Source: UKL13-2 sp031431435
GTDB lineage: Bacteria > Pseudomonadota > Gammaproteobacteria > Burkholderiales > Usitatibacteraceae
Length of the DNA stretch: 13,465 bases
Reading direction: 5' to 3'
Assembly (NCBI GenBank): GCA_031431435.1
Contig: JANPDI010000260.1
Coordinates: 1-13,465 of the forward strand
Below, in pieces: positions 13,402 through 13,465 of the stretch. The position numbers and the translations under genes are program-made. The notes under the pieces were generated by a model. That model ran no database searches, was not told where the DNA came from, and saw only the letters and a program-made list of their open reading frames with translations. The first letter of the stretch is position 1; every line of letters begins with the position of its first letter.

Positions 13402-13465
13402 TAACTTAACCTTGTTTATCGCCTGGGGTTAAACGTTTAGGCGGACTTGTGGTGTCGCCGTGGCC
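13402..13465. other. Start of the intergenic region after katG
   Basis: The last 64 bp carry no gene. There are two weak, mutually exclusive inverted repeats, TTAACC/GGTTAA (13406-13411, 13427-13432) and CGCCT/AGGCG (13420-13424, 13439-13443), plus a 10-bp palindrome TAAACGTTTA at 13430-13439. None is followed by a T-run, so no terminator is called. Confidence 0.4.

Overview
The window looks like proteobacterial chromosome, probably beta- or gammaproteobacterial. It has GC in the high 50s by eye, tightly packed genes, ATGA/GTGA-type stop-start overlaps, an aat-bpt pair, DUF3305/DUF3306 formate-dehydrogenase accessory genes and a REP-type palindrome pair. The genus cannot be fixed from the sequence alone.

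Left part (1-1641, minus strand): three co-directional genes, DUF3305, DUF3306 and a partial gene that runs off the left edge and is probably a ferredoxin-type protein. In many proteobacteria this trio accompanies formate dehydrogenase, so the FDH structural genes may lie just outside the window on the left. A 176-bp AT-rich gap before the partial gene holds an 8-bp inverted repeat around a TTGACA sequence.

Middle (1720-8376, plus strand): a divergent 78-bp region, then a molybdenum-cofactor and FDH-maturation cluster: moaA, DUF2461, a small secreted protein, a small membrane protein, fdhD, mobA, a 2H phosphoesterase (LigT-like), moeA and a Tat-type Rieske-like protein. moaA makes cPMP from GTP, moeA inserts Mo, mobA adds GMP to give the MGD form, and fdhD sulfurates the cofactor for FDH. 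Molybdopterin synthase genes (moaC, moaD, moaE) are absent here. The four interleaved unknowns are the more novel part. The Rieske-like protein keeps C-x-H but has Lys where the second His ligand should be.

Right part (8377-13465): a REPIN-like pair of inverted palindromes, then aat and bpt (the two leucyl-transferases of the bacterial N-degron pathway), a terminator-like hairpin, a small membrane protein, a GNAT acetyltransferase, a 323-bp non-coding stretch with a possible OxyR-type site, and a complete katG catalase-peroxidase with all the key active-site residues.

No tRNA, rRNA, CRISPR array, transposase or phage gene was seen. The most checkable oddities are the altered Rieske ligand set, the apparently leaderless divergent starts of moaA and DUF3305, the 2H phosphoesterase inside a Moco operon, and the small secreted protein with a secretin-like motif.
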